A stretch of 64,000 nt of DNA, taken from assembly GCF_040394755.1 (NCBI RefSeq), contig NZ_JBEBRQ010000008.1. One strand, 5' to 3'. The notes beneath the pieces were generated by a model. It was given only the letters and a program-made list of their open reading frames with translations, was not told the DNA's origin and did no database searches. The position numbers and the translations under genes were made by a program. This document shows positions 1 through 8,764 of this stretch, one piece after another. Origin of the DNA: Castellaniella defragrans_A. GTDB taxonomy: Bacteria; Pseudomonadota; Gammaproteobacteria; Burkholderiales; Burkholderiaceae_B. How positions within the stretch are numbered: position 1 is the stretch's first letter; every line of letters starts with the position of its first letter.

Positions 1-321
1 CGTGCCGGAGCGGGCGATGGTGCCCAGATTGGCGACGGCCTCGTCGCGCGACAGGCCCACGCCGTTGTCGGCAATGGTGATGCTGCGGGCATCCTTGTCG
101 AACGTCACCTGGATGCGCAGGTCCGCGTCGCCGGCCAGCAGCTCGGGATGGTCGATGGCCTCGAAGCGCAGCTTGTCGCAGGCGTCGGACGCATTGGATA
201 CGAGCTCGCGCAGGAAGATTTCCTTGTTGCTGTACAAGGAATGGATCATCAGGTGCAGCAGCTGTTTGACTTCGGCCTGGAAACCCAGGGTCTCGGGCGT
301 CGTTGTCTCGGTTTGGCTCAT
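1..321 (-). CDS. htpG: Chaperone HtpG (Hsp90), N-terminal part
   Basis: Cytosolic ATP-dependent Hsp90-family chaperone. The 107 visible residues are the start of the GHKL ATP-binding domain: helix FQAEVKQLLHLMIHSLYSNK, the N-box ELVSNASDA (Glu39 and Asn43 by count) and the nucleotide-binding loop DNGVGLSRDE near residue 85, followed by the lid start GTIARSGT. The gene runs off the left edge, so the middle and C-terminal domains are not seen. I took the ATG at 321 (MSQTE...), which matches the usual short N-terminus; an in-frame ATG at 333 would add MTNT. Neither has a strong ribosome binding site. Confidence 0.95.
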   Translation of the reverse strand, partial: MSQTETTTPETLGFQAEVKQLLHLMIHSLYSNKEIFLRELVSNASDACDKLRFEAIDHPELLAGDADLRIQVTFDKDARSITIADNGVGLSRDEAVANLGTIARSGT

Positions 322-425
322 GGTGTTCGTCATTCAGAAAAGGTCGTCGATGGCAGTGCAGGCCCGGCGGCGCGCCGTCCGCGCAGGCAACTCGAAACCC
401 CATATGGGGTTGCCCGGGCGGGACT

Positions 426-1595
426 TCAAGCCCCCGGCGGCAGCGGCAGCCCGGGGGGCGGCGGCCGCCCGCCGTGGCCGGTCCGTTCAGGATCGGGCAG
501 CGGCGGCTCCCACTGCGGAACATCCACCCGATAGGCCGGCCCGGTCAGCTCGGCGCCGTGGCCGCGGATGATGGCGGCGATCTTGAGCAGCACATCCTCC
601 TGGACATTCAAATATTCGTTGTAGTCGGTGCTGACCGTGAAGGCGAGCAGGAACAGCTTGAGGGAAAAAGTCCCGCAACTGCTGAAATTGAAGGCAAAGA
701 AATCGTGCTGCACGCCGGGGTGCGCCCGCAGCATCGTCCGCACATCGGCGACGATCGCGGGAACCGCATCGATGTCGACGTAGCGGATGTGAATATCCTC
801 CATGATGCGCCGGTTGGTCATGCGCGTATGGTTGATGACCGGCTGGGTATTGAACATGGCATTGGGCACATAAAAGGGCTTGCGGTCGAAGCCGATCAGG
901 CGCGTGGCGCGCCAGCCGATGTACTCGACGCCCCCCATCAGTTCCGTCCCGGGAATGATGATGTACTCGCCGACCTTGAAAGGGCGGCTGGCGAAAATCG
1001 TCAGCCCGCCCAGCAAATTGGCGACCAGACTCTGCGCCGCAAAACCGATGGCGATACCGCCCACGCCGCCGAAAGCCAATAGACCAGCGATGGAAAAACC
1101 GAGGGTCTGCATCATCATCAGGATGGCCGTCACGACGATCGAGGCGCGCGCGAGCTTGCCCACCGCGTCCGCCGCCGTCGGGTCCAGTTCGAGGCCCCGG
1201 TGCCGCGCACGCGCCATCATGTTGTCCTGCACCTGGGTAGAGACACGCAGCAGGAACCACATGAGCACGCTGATGATCGCCACATCGCGCGACGGCCCGA
1301 TGGCCTGGGCCAGGGCCGAATCGCCAGCGCCCTCGCCGATATCCAGCAGGACATGAACCGCCGCCGCCAGCCCCACGACCCAGATCACGGCCTGCGCCGG
1401 CAGGCTGGCGCAGGTCAGCAGGCCATGCGCCCAGACGTGGCGCACCTCATCGACACGGCGCGCCAGACGCTCGACGACGAGGCGGACGACCAGACCGACG
1501 AGCAGCGTGCCCAGCACGACGCCAAAGACCAGGACTGCGGTATGCCATTCGCGATAGGTGGACACAAAGTCCTGGATGAGCGGGATATCCTTCAA
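426..1595 (-). CDS. Small-conductance mechanosensitive channel, MscS family
   Basis: Inner-membrane channel that opens on membrane tension to release solutes during hypo-osmotic shock. The 389-residue protein has hydrophobic segments at about 18-40, 66-86, 103-118 and 150-172, then the MscS pore helix and beta-domain signature at 175-215, Gly- and Ala-rich with GFAAQSLVANLLGG and RPFKVGEYI. It is longer at the N-terminus than E. coli MscS, with extra membrane helices. The C-terminal tail is Pro/Arg/Gly-rich. It is transcribed in the same direction as htpG, 104 bp upstream of it. Family assignment is firm; the paralog type is not resolved. Confidence 0.88.
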   Translation of the reverse strand: MKDIPLIQDFVSTYREWHTAVLVFGVVLGTLLVGLVVRLVVERLARRVDEVRHVWAHGLLTCASLPAQAVIWVVGLAAAVHVLLDIGEGAGDSALAQAIGPSRDVAIISVLMWFLLRVSTQVQDNMMARARHRGLELDPTAADAVGKLARASIVVTAILMMMQTLGFSIAGLLAFGGVGGIAIGFAAQSLVANLLGGLTIFASRPFKVGEYIIIPGTELMGGVEYIGWRATRLIGFDRKPFYVPNAMFNTQPVINHTRMTNRRIMEDIHIRYVDIDAVPAIVADVRTMLRAHPGVQHDFFAFNFSSCGTFSLKLFLLAFTVSTDYNEYLNVQEDVLLKIAAIIRGHGAELTGPAYRVDVPQWEPPLPDPERTGHGGRPPPPGLPLPPGA

Positions 1596-1782
1596 ATCGG
1601 TCCTCCATGCAATTGACCGGCGGCTGCCGGCCAGCCAAAGGAGTCAGTGTACCGACAAGCGCCGCGCAGCCCAAGACATCGGCACAGACATCAGAAACAG
1701 CAGGAAAGAACACGCCAACCGCTGAAGAATACCGCCGCATGCGCTATAAAAGACCCCGTCCCCTCGTTTGCAGGCCCACATC

Positions 1783-2838
1783 ATGGATTCCATCACCCAG
1801 GCCGTGCTCGGCGCGAGTCTCTGCGGCGCCATGCTCGGACATGCGCATGGCCGCAAAGCCTACGCCGCCGGCGCGGTGCTGGCTACCGTACCCGATCTGG
1901 ACGTCTTCATCCAGTATGCCGATCCGATCTCGGCCATGATCCACCACCGCAGTTTCTCGCATGCCCTGCTGACGCTCACCGCGCTCGCGGCCTTGCTCGC
2001 CTGGCTGTTTCGCAGCTGGCGGCCGCATCCCGCCTATGCGGGCGCATGGCTGTTCGCGGCGCTGTGGCTGACCCTCATCACCCATCCATTGCTGGACGCC
2101 TTCACGAGCTACGGCACACAGCTCTTTTGGCCCTGGCGCCCCACACCCACCGCCTGGTCGACGATTTTCATCATCGATCCGTTCTACACCCTGCCTCTGC
2201 TGGTCGCCACGCTGACCGGCCTGGCGATCGGCGCCCGGCCCCCCAGCCGGCGCATCGCCTGCTGGGCCCTGGCGCTCAGCACCGCCTACCTGGCGGGTTC
2301 CGTTGCCGCCAAAGCCGTCATCGAACACCGGGTACGCACCCAGATCGAACAGCAAGGCATCCAGATCGAGGCCATGTTCTCAACGCCCGAGCCCTTCAGC
2401 ATCCTGCTGTGGCGGGTCATCGCCCGCACGGCGGACGGCGATATGATCGAAGCCGTCACCGGCCTCCTGGACCGCAAACCGGGGGAAACCCTGCGCACCC
2501 CTCTGAACCACCATCTGGCCGACACCGCCGCATCCATCCCCGCGCTGCAAGAACTCCGCTGGTTCACTGGAAACTGGCTGCGATACGACGAGATCAACGG
2601 GGAACTCGTGGCCACCGACCTGCGCATGGGCCTGGCCGCCGGACGCTATTCATTCCGTTTCCGCGTAGCCGAGCGCGATGCCGGCGGCCATTGGCAGGCA
2701 GTCACGCCAACGCGCTGGCCCGTCGAACGGGGCCTGGACGCGCTGCCGGCCGTGCTGCGACGGATCTGGACACAGGACCCGCCCCTGCCCCTGGCAGACT
2801 GGGCGCGCGAAATGGACACACCGCCGCGCGCTCAGTGA
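1783..2838 (+). CDS. Membrane-bound metal-dependent hydrolase, YdjM/DUF457 family
   Basis: Predicted inner-membrane metalloprotein of 351 residues. It starts MDSITQAVLGA, the typical N-terminus of this family, so I chose the ATG at 1783 over an in-frame ATG at 1768. The family's conserved metal-site residues are visible as PDLDVF near residue 42 and HHRSFSHALL near 57. Several hydrophobic segments follow (about 65-110 and 145-180), then a soluble C-terminal half of about 160 residues. E. coli YdjM belongs to the same family and is under LexA control; no LexA box is evident here. The reaction is unknown in the family. Confidence 0.75.
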   Translation: MDSITQAVLGASLCGAMLGHAHGRKAYAAGAVLATVPDLDVFIQYADPISAMIHHRSFSHALLTLTALAALLAWLFRSWRPHPAYAGAWLFAALWLTLITHPLLDAFTSYGTQLFWPWRPTPTAWSTIFIIDPFYTLPLLVATLTGLAIGARPPSRRIACWALALSTAYLAGSVAAKAVIEHRVRTQIEQQGIQIEAMFSTPEPFSILLWRVIARTADGDMIEAVTGLLDRKPGETLRTPLNHHLADTAASIPALQELRWFTGNWLRYDEINGELVATDLRMGLAAGRYSFRFRVAERDAGGHWQAVTPTRWPVERGLDALPAVLRRIWTQDPPLPLADWAREMDTPPRAQ

Positions 2839-2848
2839 CCTCCGATCA

Positions 2849-3760
2849 TCAGTGACCGATCACAGGCGCCGGGGGCGTGGCGGCGAACGCCCGCACCACA
2901 TCCAGAAAAGCGCCCAACACCGGCGAACCATCGCCCTTGCGATACAGGCAACTCAGTTCCAGATCCTTGAGCCGGGCGCTGCGCAATGGCCGGAAGGCAA
3001 CGCCGGGCAGGCGCAGGTTGGCGGCTGACTGCGTGGTGACGACCGCGCCAAAACCGGCCGAAACCAGGGCCACCGCAGTCAGCACATCCTCCACCTCTTG
3101 CTCCACACGCAGCGGCACGCCTTCGGCGCGAAAGGCATCGATGACCTCCTGCGCCAGACCGCGCATGGGAACGTTGGGATAGAGGATCAGCGGCACATCG
3201 GCCAGGTCCCGGATGCGCAGGGATGAACGAGCCGCCAGGGCGGCGGATGCCTCGATGGCCACCACCAGCGGCTCGCGCAATACCGTCTCGACGGCAATGT
3301 CGGCATTTTGAGGGACCAGGCGGTTGAAACCCACGGTGATGCGGCGTTCGCGCAGCGCCTGCAACTGCGCATCCTTGGTCAGGTTGTGCAGCACGATCTT
3401 GACCTCGGGCCGCGCCTGATGAAAGCGCGCCAGGATGCGCGGAATCACATCCAGCACGCCAGAGCCGAACAAGCCCACGTCGAGCCGCCCGATCAATCCC
3501 TGGCCGGCCAGACGCGTGCGCTCGGCCGCCTGCTGTGCCAGCTCGAGCAGATTGGGCACCTCCTCGAGCAGGGTGCGGCCGGCCTCGGTCAGCGTCATGC
3601 CCTTGGGCGTGCGCAGAAACAGACGGACGCCGAGTTTTTCCTCGAGCGCCTGGATGTGGCGCGTCAGCGGCGGCTGCGACAGATGCAAACGGGCAGCGGC
3701 GCGACCGATGTGCCCTTCTTCGGCCACGGCCAGGAATTGGCGCATGTCACGCAGATCCAT
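2849..3760 (-). CDS. LysR-family regulator divergent from the meta-cleavage operon
   Basis: Transcription factor of 303 residues: N-terminal winged helix-turn-helix (residues 1-60, with GHIGRAAARLHLSQPPLTRHI) and a periplasmic-binding-protein-like inducer domain. The start MDLRDMRQFL at 3760 fits the family; an upstream in-frame start at 3784 would add eight residues that overlap the dyad. It diverges from the ferredoxin/catechol dioxygenase operon, so it probably controls that operon, with a catechol-pathway intermediate as the likely coinducer (inference). This differs from the NtrC-type DmpR/XylR and AraC-type XylS regulators of the classic plasmid operons. Confidence 0.9.
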   Translation of the reverse strand: MDLRDMRQFLAVAEEGHIGRAAARLHLSQPPLTRHIQALEEKLGVRLFLRTPKGMTLTEAGRTLLEEVPNLLELAQQAAERTRLAGQGLIGRLDVGLFGSGVLDVIPRILARFHQARPEVKIVLHNLTKDAQLQALRERRITVGFNRLVPQNADIAVETVLREPLVVAIEASAALAARSSLRIRDLADVPLILYPNVPMRGLAQEVIDAFRAEGVPLRVEQEVEDVLTAVALVSAGFGAVVTTQSAANLRLPGVAFRPLRSARLKDLELSCLYRKGDGSPVLGAFLDVVRAFAATPPAPVIGH

Positions 3761-3782
3761 AAGATCTCCAGCAGGATATTTC

Positions 3783-3799
3783 AATACCTAGAAGGTATT
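3783..3799. promoter_or_regulatory. LysR-type operator dyad A
   Basis: Perfect inverted repeat AATACC-N5-GGTATT, which contains the LysR-style ATAC-N7-GTAT core. It lies 23 bp upstream of the LysR start codon, where autoregulatory sites of this family usually sit. The 340-bp divergent region 3761-4101 holds this site, the similar dyad at 3994-4013 and a promoter-like pair, and no other gene. Confidence 0.55.
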
Positions 3800-3993
3800 A
3801 GATAAACGGAAAAATATTCTCCGATAGTATTGAAAAGCCCTTTTAGAGTCTACCCTCGGATGACAGGCGGAAAAACCAACCGGGCCCATTTCTCCATCTA
3901 TCCGGATCGCCGGGATGACATCCAGGCTCGATTTCCGGCTGCGAGGGTAGAAATGATGCGGCCTGCGGCATGTCGATGCGGAAACAGTATTCA

Positions 3994-4013
3994 AATAACC
4001 AAAAAATGGTATT
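3994..4013. promoter_or_regulatory. LysR-type operator dyad B (imperfect)
   Basis: AATAACC-N7-GGTATT, a near copy of dyad A. Both right arms continue identically as GGTATTAGA. It overlaps the -35 hexamer proposed for the meta-cleavage operon, the usual place for a LysR activation site. Confidence 0.45.
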
Positions 4014-4041
4014 AGACGGTCTTGAAACATCACCTTATCTT
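4012..4041 (+). promoter_or_regulatory. Candidate sigma-70 promoter of the meta-cleavage operon
   Basis: TTAGAC at 4012-4017 and TATCTT at 4036-4041 are separated by 18 bp, 60 bp upstream of the ferredoxin start. The match to consensus is moderate, as expected for an activator-dependent promoter. No transcript data support it. Confidence 0.35.
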
Positions 4042-4101
4042 TGGACCCTACGACCACAAGCGCCCCGCTCATCGAGGGCCGCTGCGCAGGAGACCAGTCC
4101 C

Positions 4102-4461
4102 ATGCGGAAATTCGTGATCCACATCGACGACACAGGCGAACGCTACACCTGCGCGGACGATCGTTCCGTGCTCGCAGGCATGGAGGCGCTGGGCAGGAAA
4201 GGCATCCCCATCGGCTGCCGCCAAGGCGGCTGCGGCGTGTGCAAGGTACAAGTACTCAGCGGCCGCTATATCAGCCAGGTCATGAGCCGGGCCCATGTCA
4301 GCGCGCACGAGGAGGCACGCGGCTGTGCGCTCTCGTGCCGCATCAAACCCGCCAGCGACCTGCGCATCCGGGTACTCGGTCAAATGAGGAAAAACCTGTG
4401 CCGTCCCGCGCCCCCATCATCGACGGCACACACCGAAACTTCCCCAACCGTTACACATTAA
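4102..4461 (+). CDS. Plant-type [2Fe-2S] ferredoxin (DmpQ/XylT-like)
   Basis: Small soluble ferredoxin of 119 residues. Cluster ligands are visible as Cys39, Cys44 and Cys47 in CRQGGCGVCKVQ, with the fourth probably Cys79 in ALSCRIKP. In dmp and xyl operons this ferredoxin re-reduces the active-site iron of catechol 2,3-dioxygenase after oxidative inactivation; its place directly upstream of the dioxygenase supports the same role. I chose the ATG at 4102 (MRKFVIHIDD); earlier in-frame codons give unrelated sequence. The tail of about 20 residues after the fold is Pro/Ser/Thr-rich and longer than usual. Confidence 0.88.
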   Translation: MRKFVIHIDDTGERYTCADDRSVLAGMEALGRKGIPIGCRQGGCGVCKVQVLSGRYISQVMSRAHVSAHEEARGCALSCRIKPASDLRIRVLGQMRKNLCRPAPPSSTAHTETSPTVTH

Positions 4462-4485
4462 CCTCGAAGCCAAAGGAGACGACAC

Positions 4486-5412
4486 ATGACAATGACCGGC
4501 ATTTTGCGTCCGGGCCACGCACAGATCCGTGTGCTCGACATCGAAGAATCCGTCAAATGGTATACCGAGGTCCTGGGACTGGTGCCCATGGGCCGCGATA
4601 CGCAGGGACGCGCCTATTTCAAGACACGCCAGGAGCGCGACCACAACAGCGTCATCCTGCGCCAGGCCGACCGCGCAGGCCTGGACTTCTTTGGCTTCAA
4701 GGTGCGTGACACGGCCACGCTGGATGATCTCGAGAAAAAGCTCCAGGCCCACGGCGTGACCACCCAACGCATGCCGGCGGGGGATCTGCTGGAGACCGGC
4801 GAGCGGGTGCGCTTCAGGATTCCCACAGGTCATACCCTGGAGCTCTATACCGAGAAAAAGGCCGTCGGCAATGCCACGGGCTGCTTCAACCCGGACATGG
4901 ACGTCATCGATCAACCCGGCATCATTCCCATCCGCATGGACCATTGCCTGATGTACGGCACGGATCTCGACGGTTCGCGGGACCTGTTGACGCAGGTGCT
5001 TGGATTCAACCTGGTCGAACGCGCCAAACTCGAGGATCGCGAAACGGACCTGGCCGTATGGCTGACCTGCAGCACCAAGGCGCATGACATCGCCTTCGTG
5101 CGCCACGGCGAGGACGACAAGCTGCACCATCTCTCGTTCCAGCTCGGCAGTTGGGAACAAGTCCTGCGCGCCGCCGACATCATGAGCAAGAACCGCGTCT
5201 CGATCGACATGGGACCCACGCGCCACGGCGTCACCAACGGTACGACGATCTATTTCTTCGATCCCTCGGGCAACCGCCTGGAGACTTTCGCGGGCGGCTA
5301 TGACCACTACCCGGACATGGAGCCCATCACCTGGGCCTGGGAAGAAATAGGCGCGGGGATCTTCTATCACAACCGCAAGTTGAACGACGCCTTCCTGAGC
5401 GTGGTGACCTGA
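4486..5412 (+). CDS. dmpB: Catechol 2,3-dioxygenase
   Basis: Extradiol dioxygenase that opens catechol next to the diol to give 2-hydroxymuconic semialdehyde. The 308 residues equal XylE/DmpB length. The two vicinal-oxygen-chelate domains are present, and the iron ligands are His153 (RMDHCLMYG), His214 (DKLHHLSF) and Glu266 (GNRLETFAGG), plus the HHLSFQ and GVTNGTTIYFFDPSGNR signatures. A purine-rich ribosome site (AAAGGAGA) precedes the ATG. It follows its protective ferredoxin by 24 bp and begins the lower pathway. It may also be called xylE or nahH. Confidence 0.96.
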   Translation: MTMTGILRPGHAQIRVLDIEESVKWYTEVLGLVPMGRDTQGRAYFKTRQERDHNSVILRQADRAGLDFFGFKVRDTATLDDLEKKLQAHGVTTQRMPAGDLLETGERVRFRIPTGHTLELYTEKKAVGNATGCFNPDMDVIDQPGIIPIRMDHCLMYGTDLDGSRDLLTQVLGFNLVERAKLEDRETDLAVWLTCSTKAHDIAFVRHGEDDKLHHLSFQLGSWEQVLRAADIMSKNRVSIDMGPTRHGVTNGTTIYFFDPSGNRLETFAGGYDHYPDMEPITWAWEEIGAGIFYHNRKLNDAFLSVVT

Positions 5413-5507
5413 GAGGGCGCATCGCGCAGCAGTCCAAAGGTCGCGCCGCAGGCGCAGCGGGCAGCGGCGCGCCAGGTTTCTTTTCCTATCCATCGCAAGG
5501 CAGCATC

Positions 5508-6968
5508 ATGAAAGAGTTCCTCAACTTCATCAACGGCGAGTACGTCCGCAGCGCCAGTGGCAAGACATTCGACGACATCAACCCTGTCAATGGCCAGGTG
5601 ATCGGCAAGATCCACGAGGCGGGAAAGGCCGAGGTGGATGCCGCGGTGGCGGCGGCCAAGGCGGCGCTGCAGGGCGATTGGGGCAGGATCTCCATCAACG
5701 AGCGCTGCACGCTCCTCGATGCGCTGACCGCCGAGATCAACCGCCGCTTCGACGATTTCCTGCAGGCCGAGATCGCCGATACCGGCAAGCCCCGCCATCT
5801 GGCTGCGCACATCGACATTCCGCGCGGGGCCGCCAATTTCCAGGTCTTCATCGACACCATCAAGAGCGCGTCCACCGAGTCGTTCAGGATGACCACGCCC
5901 GACGGCAAGACCGCTCTATCCTATGGCGTGCGGGTGCCTCGCGGCGTGATCGCCGTCGTCTGTCCCTGGAACCTGCCGCTGCTGCTGATGACCTGGAAGG
6001 TCGGCCCGGCGCTGGCCTGCGGCAACACGGTGGTCGTCAAACCATCCGAGGAAACACCAGCCACCGCGACCCTGCTGGGCGAGGTGATGAACGCCGTGGG
6101 GATGCCCAAGGGCGTCTACAACGTCGTGCATGGCTTTGGCCCCGGCTCGGCCGGTGAATTCCTCACTCGCCATCCGGATGTCAACGGGATTACCTTCACG
6201 GGCGAAACACGCACCGGCGAGGCGATCATGAAAGCCGCCGCCGAGGGGATCCGTCCGGTCTCGATGGAACTGGGCGGCAAGAACGCCGCCGTGGTATTTG
6301 CCGATTGCGACTTTCAGGTTGCCGTCGACACGCTGACGCGCTCGTGCTTCGAGAACGCCGGCCAGGTGTGCCTGGGCACGGAGCGCGTCTATGTCGAACG
6401 CCCCTTGTATGAAAAACTCGTCGGCGCTCTCAAGGTGCGGGCCGAGGCCATGACGCCCGGCGATCCATATGACGACGCCACCAGGATCGGACCGGTGATC
6501 AGCAAAGAGCATCAGCACAAAGTGCTGTCCTATTACCGCAAGGCCGTCGAGGAAGGCGCGACGGTCGTCACCGGCGGCGGCGTGCCTGGCATGCCCGAAT
6601 CGCTCAAGGATGGCTCCTGGGTGCAGCCAACCATCTGGACCGGCCTGCCCGACACGGCCAGCGTCATCACCGACGAGGTTTTCGGGCCCTGCTGCCACAT
6701 CAGCCCATTCGACACCGAGGCAGAAGTCCTGACCAGAATCAATGCCAACCGCTACGGCCTGGCCACGGCTATTTTCACGCAGGACATCGGGCGCGCCAAT
6801 CGCGTCGCCCAATCGATCCATGTGGGTCTGACCTGGATCAATTGCTGGTTTCTCCGCGACCTGCGCACATCGTTCGGCGGCTCCAAGCAATCCGGCATCG
6901 GGCGCGAAGGCGGCTTGCACTCCTTCGAGTTCTACACCGATCTGCGCAATGTGATGGTCAAGTTCTGA
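5508..6968 (+). CDS. dmpC: 2-Hydroxymuconic semialdehyde dehydrogenase
   Basis: NAD-dependent aldehyde dehydrogenase that oxidises the ring-cleavage product to 2-hydroxymuconate (4-oxalocrotonate branch). It is 486 residues, the family length. ALDH signatures are PWNLPLL near 153, KPSEETP near 178, general base Glu254 in MELGGKNA and catalytic Cys288 in FENAGQVCLG. The C-terminal region has the WINCWFLRDLRTSFGGSKQSG stretch characteristic of DmpC/XylG. It sits 95 bp after the dioxygenase. With dmpD missing, this is the only visible exit from the semialdehyde in the operon. Confidence 0.95.
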   Translation: MKEFLNFINGEYVRSASGKTFDDINPVNGQVIGKIHEAGKAEVDAAVAAAKAALQGDWGRISINERCTLLDALTAEINRRFDDFLQAEIADTGKPRHLAAHIDIPRGAANFQVFIDTIKSASTESFRMTTPDGKTALSYGVRVPRGVIAVVCPWNLPLLLMTWKVGPALACGNTVVVKPSEETPATATLLGEVMNAVGMPKGVYNVVHGFGPGSAGEFLTRHPDVNGITFTGETRTGEAIMKAAAEGIRPVSMELGGKNAAVVFADCDFQVAVDTLTRSCFENAGQVCLGTERVYVERPLYEKLVGALKVRAEAMTPGDPYDDATRIGPVISKEHQHKVLSYYRKAVEEGATVVTGGGVPGMPESLKDGSWVQPTIWTGLPDTASVITDEVFGPCCHISPFDTEAEVLTRINANRYGLATAIFTQDIGRANRVAQSIHVGLTWINCWFLRDLRTSFGGSKQSGIGREGGLHSFEFYTDLRNVMVKF

Positions 6969-6991
6969 AATCCTCTCTCATCGCACAAAAA

Positions 6992-7777
6992 ATGATGAAA
7001 CAGACCCTGCTCACGACCCTGAGCGATCAACTGTACGCAGCCCTGCGCGAATGCCGGACCCTGGCGCCATTGACGCAGCAGCATCCCGATCTGACCGTGG
7101 ACGACGCCTATGCCATCCAGCAGCGGATCATGGTGCGGCGTCTGGCCGCGGGCGAGAAGGTCATCGGCAAAAAGGTCGGCGTGACCAGCCAGGCGGTGAT
7201 GGACCTGCTGGGCGTATTCCAGCCCGACTTTGGCTGGCTCACCGACGCCATGGTCTACAACGAAGGCGAGGCCATTGCCGCGAACACGCTGATTCAGCCC
7301 AAGGCCGAGGGCGAGATCGCCTTCTTGCTCAGGAAAACCCTCAAGGGTCCGGGCGTGACTGTCGCCGATGTGCTCGCCGCAACCGAAGGCGTGATGGCCT
7401 GCTTTGAAATCGTCGACTCGCGCATCCAGGACTGGCAGATCAAGATCCAGGACACCGTGGCCGACAACGCCTCCTGCGGCGTCTTCGTGCTCGGCGACCG
7501 CCTGGTGGATGTGCGCGATGTCGACCTGGCCACCTGTGGCATGGTGCTGGAGAAAAACGGCGAGATCGTGGCCACCGGCGCAGGCGCGGCCGCCCTGGGC
7601 CATCCCGCCAACGCCATCGCCTGGCTGGCCAACACCCTGGGGACGCGCGGCGTCGCGCTGGAGGCTGGCGAGGTCGTGCTGTCGGGATCGCTCGCCAGTA
7701 TGGTGCCGGTCAAGGCCGGCGACAACCTGCGCGTGAACATCGGCGGCATCGGCGGCTGCTCGGTGCGCTTTGTCTGA
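6992..7777 (+). CDS. dmpE: 2-Oxopent-4-enoate hydratase
   Basis: Adds water to 2-hydroxypenta-2,4-dienoate to give 4-hydroxy-2-oxovalerate. The 261-residue protein belongs to the FAA-hydrolase-like MhpD/DmpE/DmpH family and carries KKVGVTSQAVMD, the metal-binding PKAEGEIAFLL segment near residue 105 and the E...DSR motif. Two adjacent ATGs (6992 and 6995) are possible starts; a longer in-frame opening reaching back into dmpC is a reading-frame artefact. Similarity to the dmpH product of this operon (see 9818-10606) fits the known paralogy of the pair. Confidence 0.92.
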   Translation: MMKQTLLTTLSDQLYAALRECRTLAPLTQQHPDLTVDDAYAIQQRIMVRRLAAGEKVIGKKVGVTSQAVMDLLGVFQPDFGWLTDAMVYNEGEAIAANTLIQPKAEGEIAFLLRKTLKGPGVTVADVLAATEGVMACFEIVDSRIQDWQIKIQDTVADNASCGVFVLGDRLVDVRDVDLATCGMVLEKNGEIVATGAGAAALGHPANAIAWLANTLGTRGVALEAGEVVLSGSLASMVPVKAGDNLRVNIGGIGGCSVRFV

Positions 7778-7822
7778 AAAAACCAGACCTGCGCAGCGAC
7801 GGAAATTCACCGGAGATTTCGA

Positions 7823-8737
7823 ATGAGCCAGAAAATCAAATGCGCCCTGATCGGCCCGGGCAACATCGGCACCGACCTGCTCGCCAAGCTGCGGCGCAGC
7901 CCGGTGCTGGAACCCGTCTGGATGGTGGGCATCGACCCCGAATCCGACGGCCTCGCCCGCGCCCGCGAGATGGGCATCAAAACCACCGCCAAAGGCGTGG
8001 ACGAGCTGATGCGGCACATCAAGGCCGACGGCGTGCAAATCGTCTTCGATGCCACCAGCGCCTACGCGCACGCCGAGAACTCGCGCAAGGTCACCGGGCA
8101 AGGCGCCATGATGATCGACCTCACGCCCGCGGCCATTGGCCCTTACTGCGTCCCTCCCGTCAACATCAAGGCGCACGTGGGCCAGCGCGAAATGAACGTC
8201 AACATGGTCACCTGCGGCGGTCAGGCCACCATTCCCATGGTCGCCGCCGTCAGCCGCGTGCAGCCCGTGGCCTACGCCGAGATCGTCGCTACCGTCTCCA
8301 GCAAATCCGCAGGCCCGGGCACGCGCAAGAACATCGATGAATTCACCCGAACCACCGCCGGCGCGATCGAAAAAGTGGGCGGCGCACAAAAAGGCAAGGC
8401 CATCATCATCATCAACCCGGCCGAGCCCCCGCTCATCATGCGCGACACCGTGCATTGCCTCACCGCAGGCGAACCCGACCAGGCCGCCATCACCGAGAGC
8501 ATCCACGCCATGCTGGCCGAAGTGCAGAAATATGTGCCCGGCTACCGGCTCGTCAACGGCCCGGTCTTTGACGGCAAACGCATCAGCATCTATCTGGAGG
8601 TCGAAGGCCTGGGCGACTACCTGCCCAAATACTCGGGCAACCTGGACATCATGACCGCCGCCGCGGCGCGCACCGCCGAAATGTTCGCCGAGGAGCTCCT
8701 GGCCGGGCGCCTAAGCCTGCAAAATGCCGCTGCTTGA
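7823..8737 (+). CDS. dmpF: Acetaldehyde dehydrogenase, acylating
   Basis: Converts acetaldehyde, CoA and NAD to acetyl-CoA, and forms a channelling complex with the aldolase DmpG. The 304 residues start with the NAD-binding loop ALIGPGNIGTDL; catalytic Cys131 lies in NMVTCGGQATIPM. Acetaldehyde made by DmpG passes directly to this enzyme in the family. The gene lies between dmpE and dmpG as in known lower-pathway operons, with 45- and 27-bp gaps. Equivalent to BphJ/MhpF. Confidence 0.95.
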   Translation: MSQKIKCALIGPGNIGTDLLAKLRRSPVLEPVWMVGIDPESDGLARAREMGIKTTAKGVDELMRHIKADGVQIVFDATSAYAHAENSRKVTGQGAMMIDLTPAAIGPYCVPPVNIKAHVGQREMNVNMVTCGGQATIPMVAAVSRVQPVAYAEIVATVSSKSAGPGTRKNIDEFTRTTAGAIEKVGGAQKGKAIIIINPAEPPLIMRDTVHCLTAGEPDQAAITESIHAMLAEVQKYVPGYRLVNGPVFDGKRISIYLEVEGLGDYLPKYSGNLDIMTAAAARTAEMFAEELLAGRLSLQNAAA

Positions 8738-8764
8738 AAACGCGCGCCCCAAAAAGGACACCCC

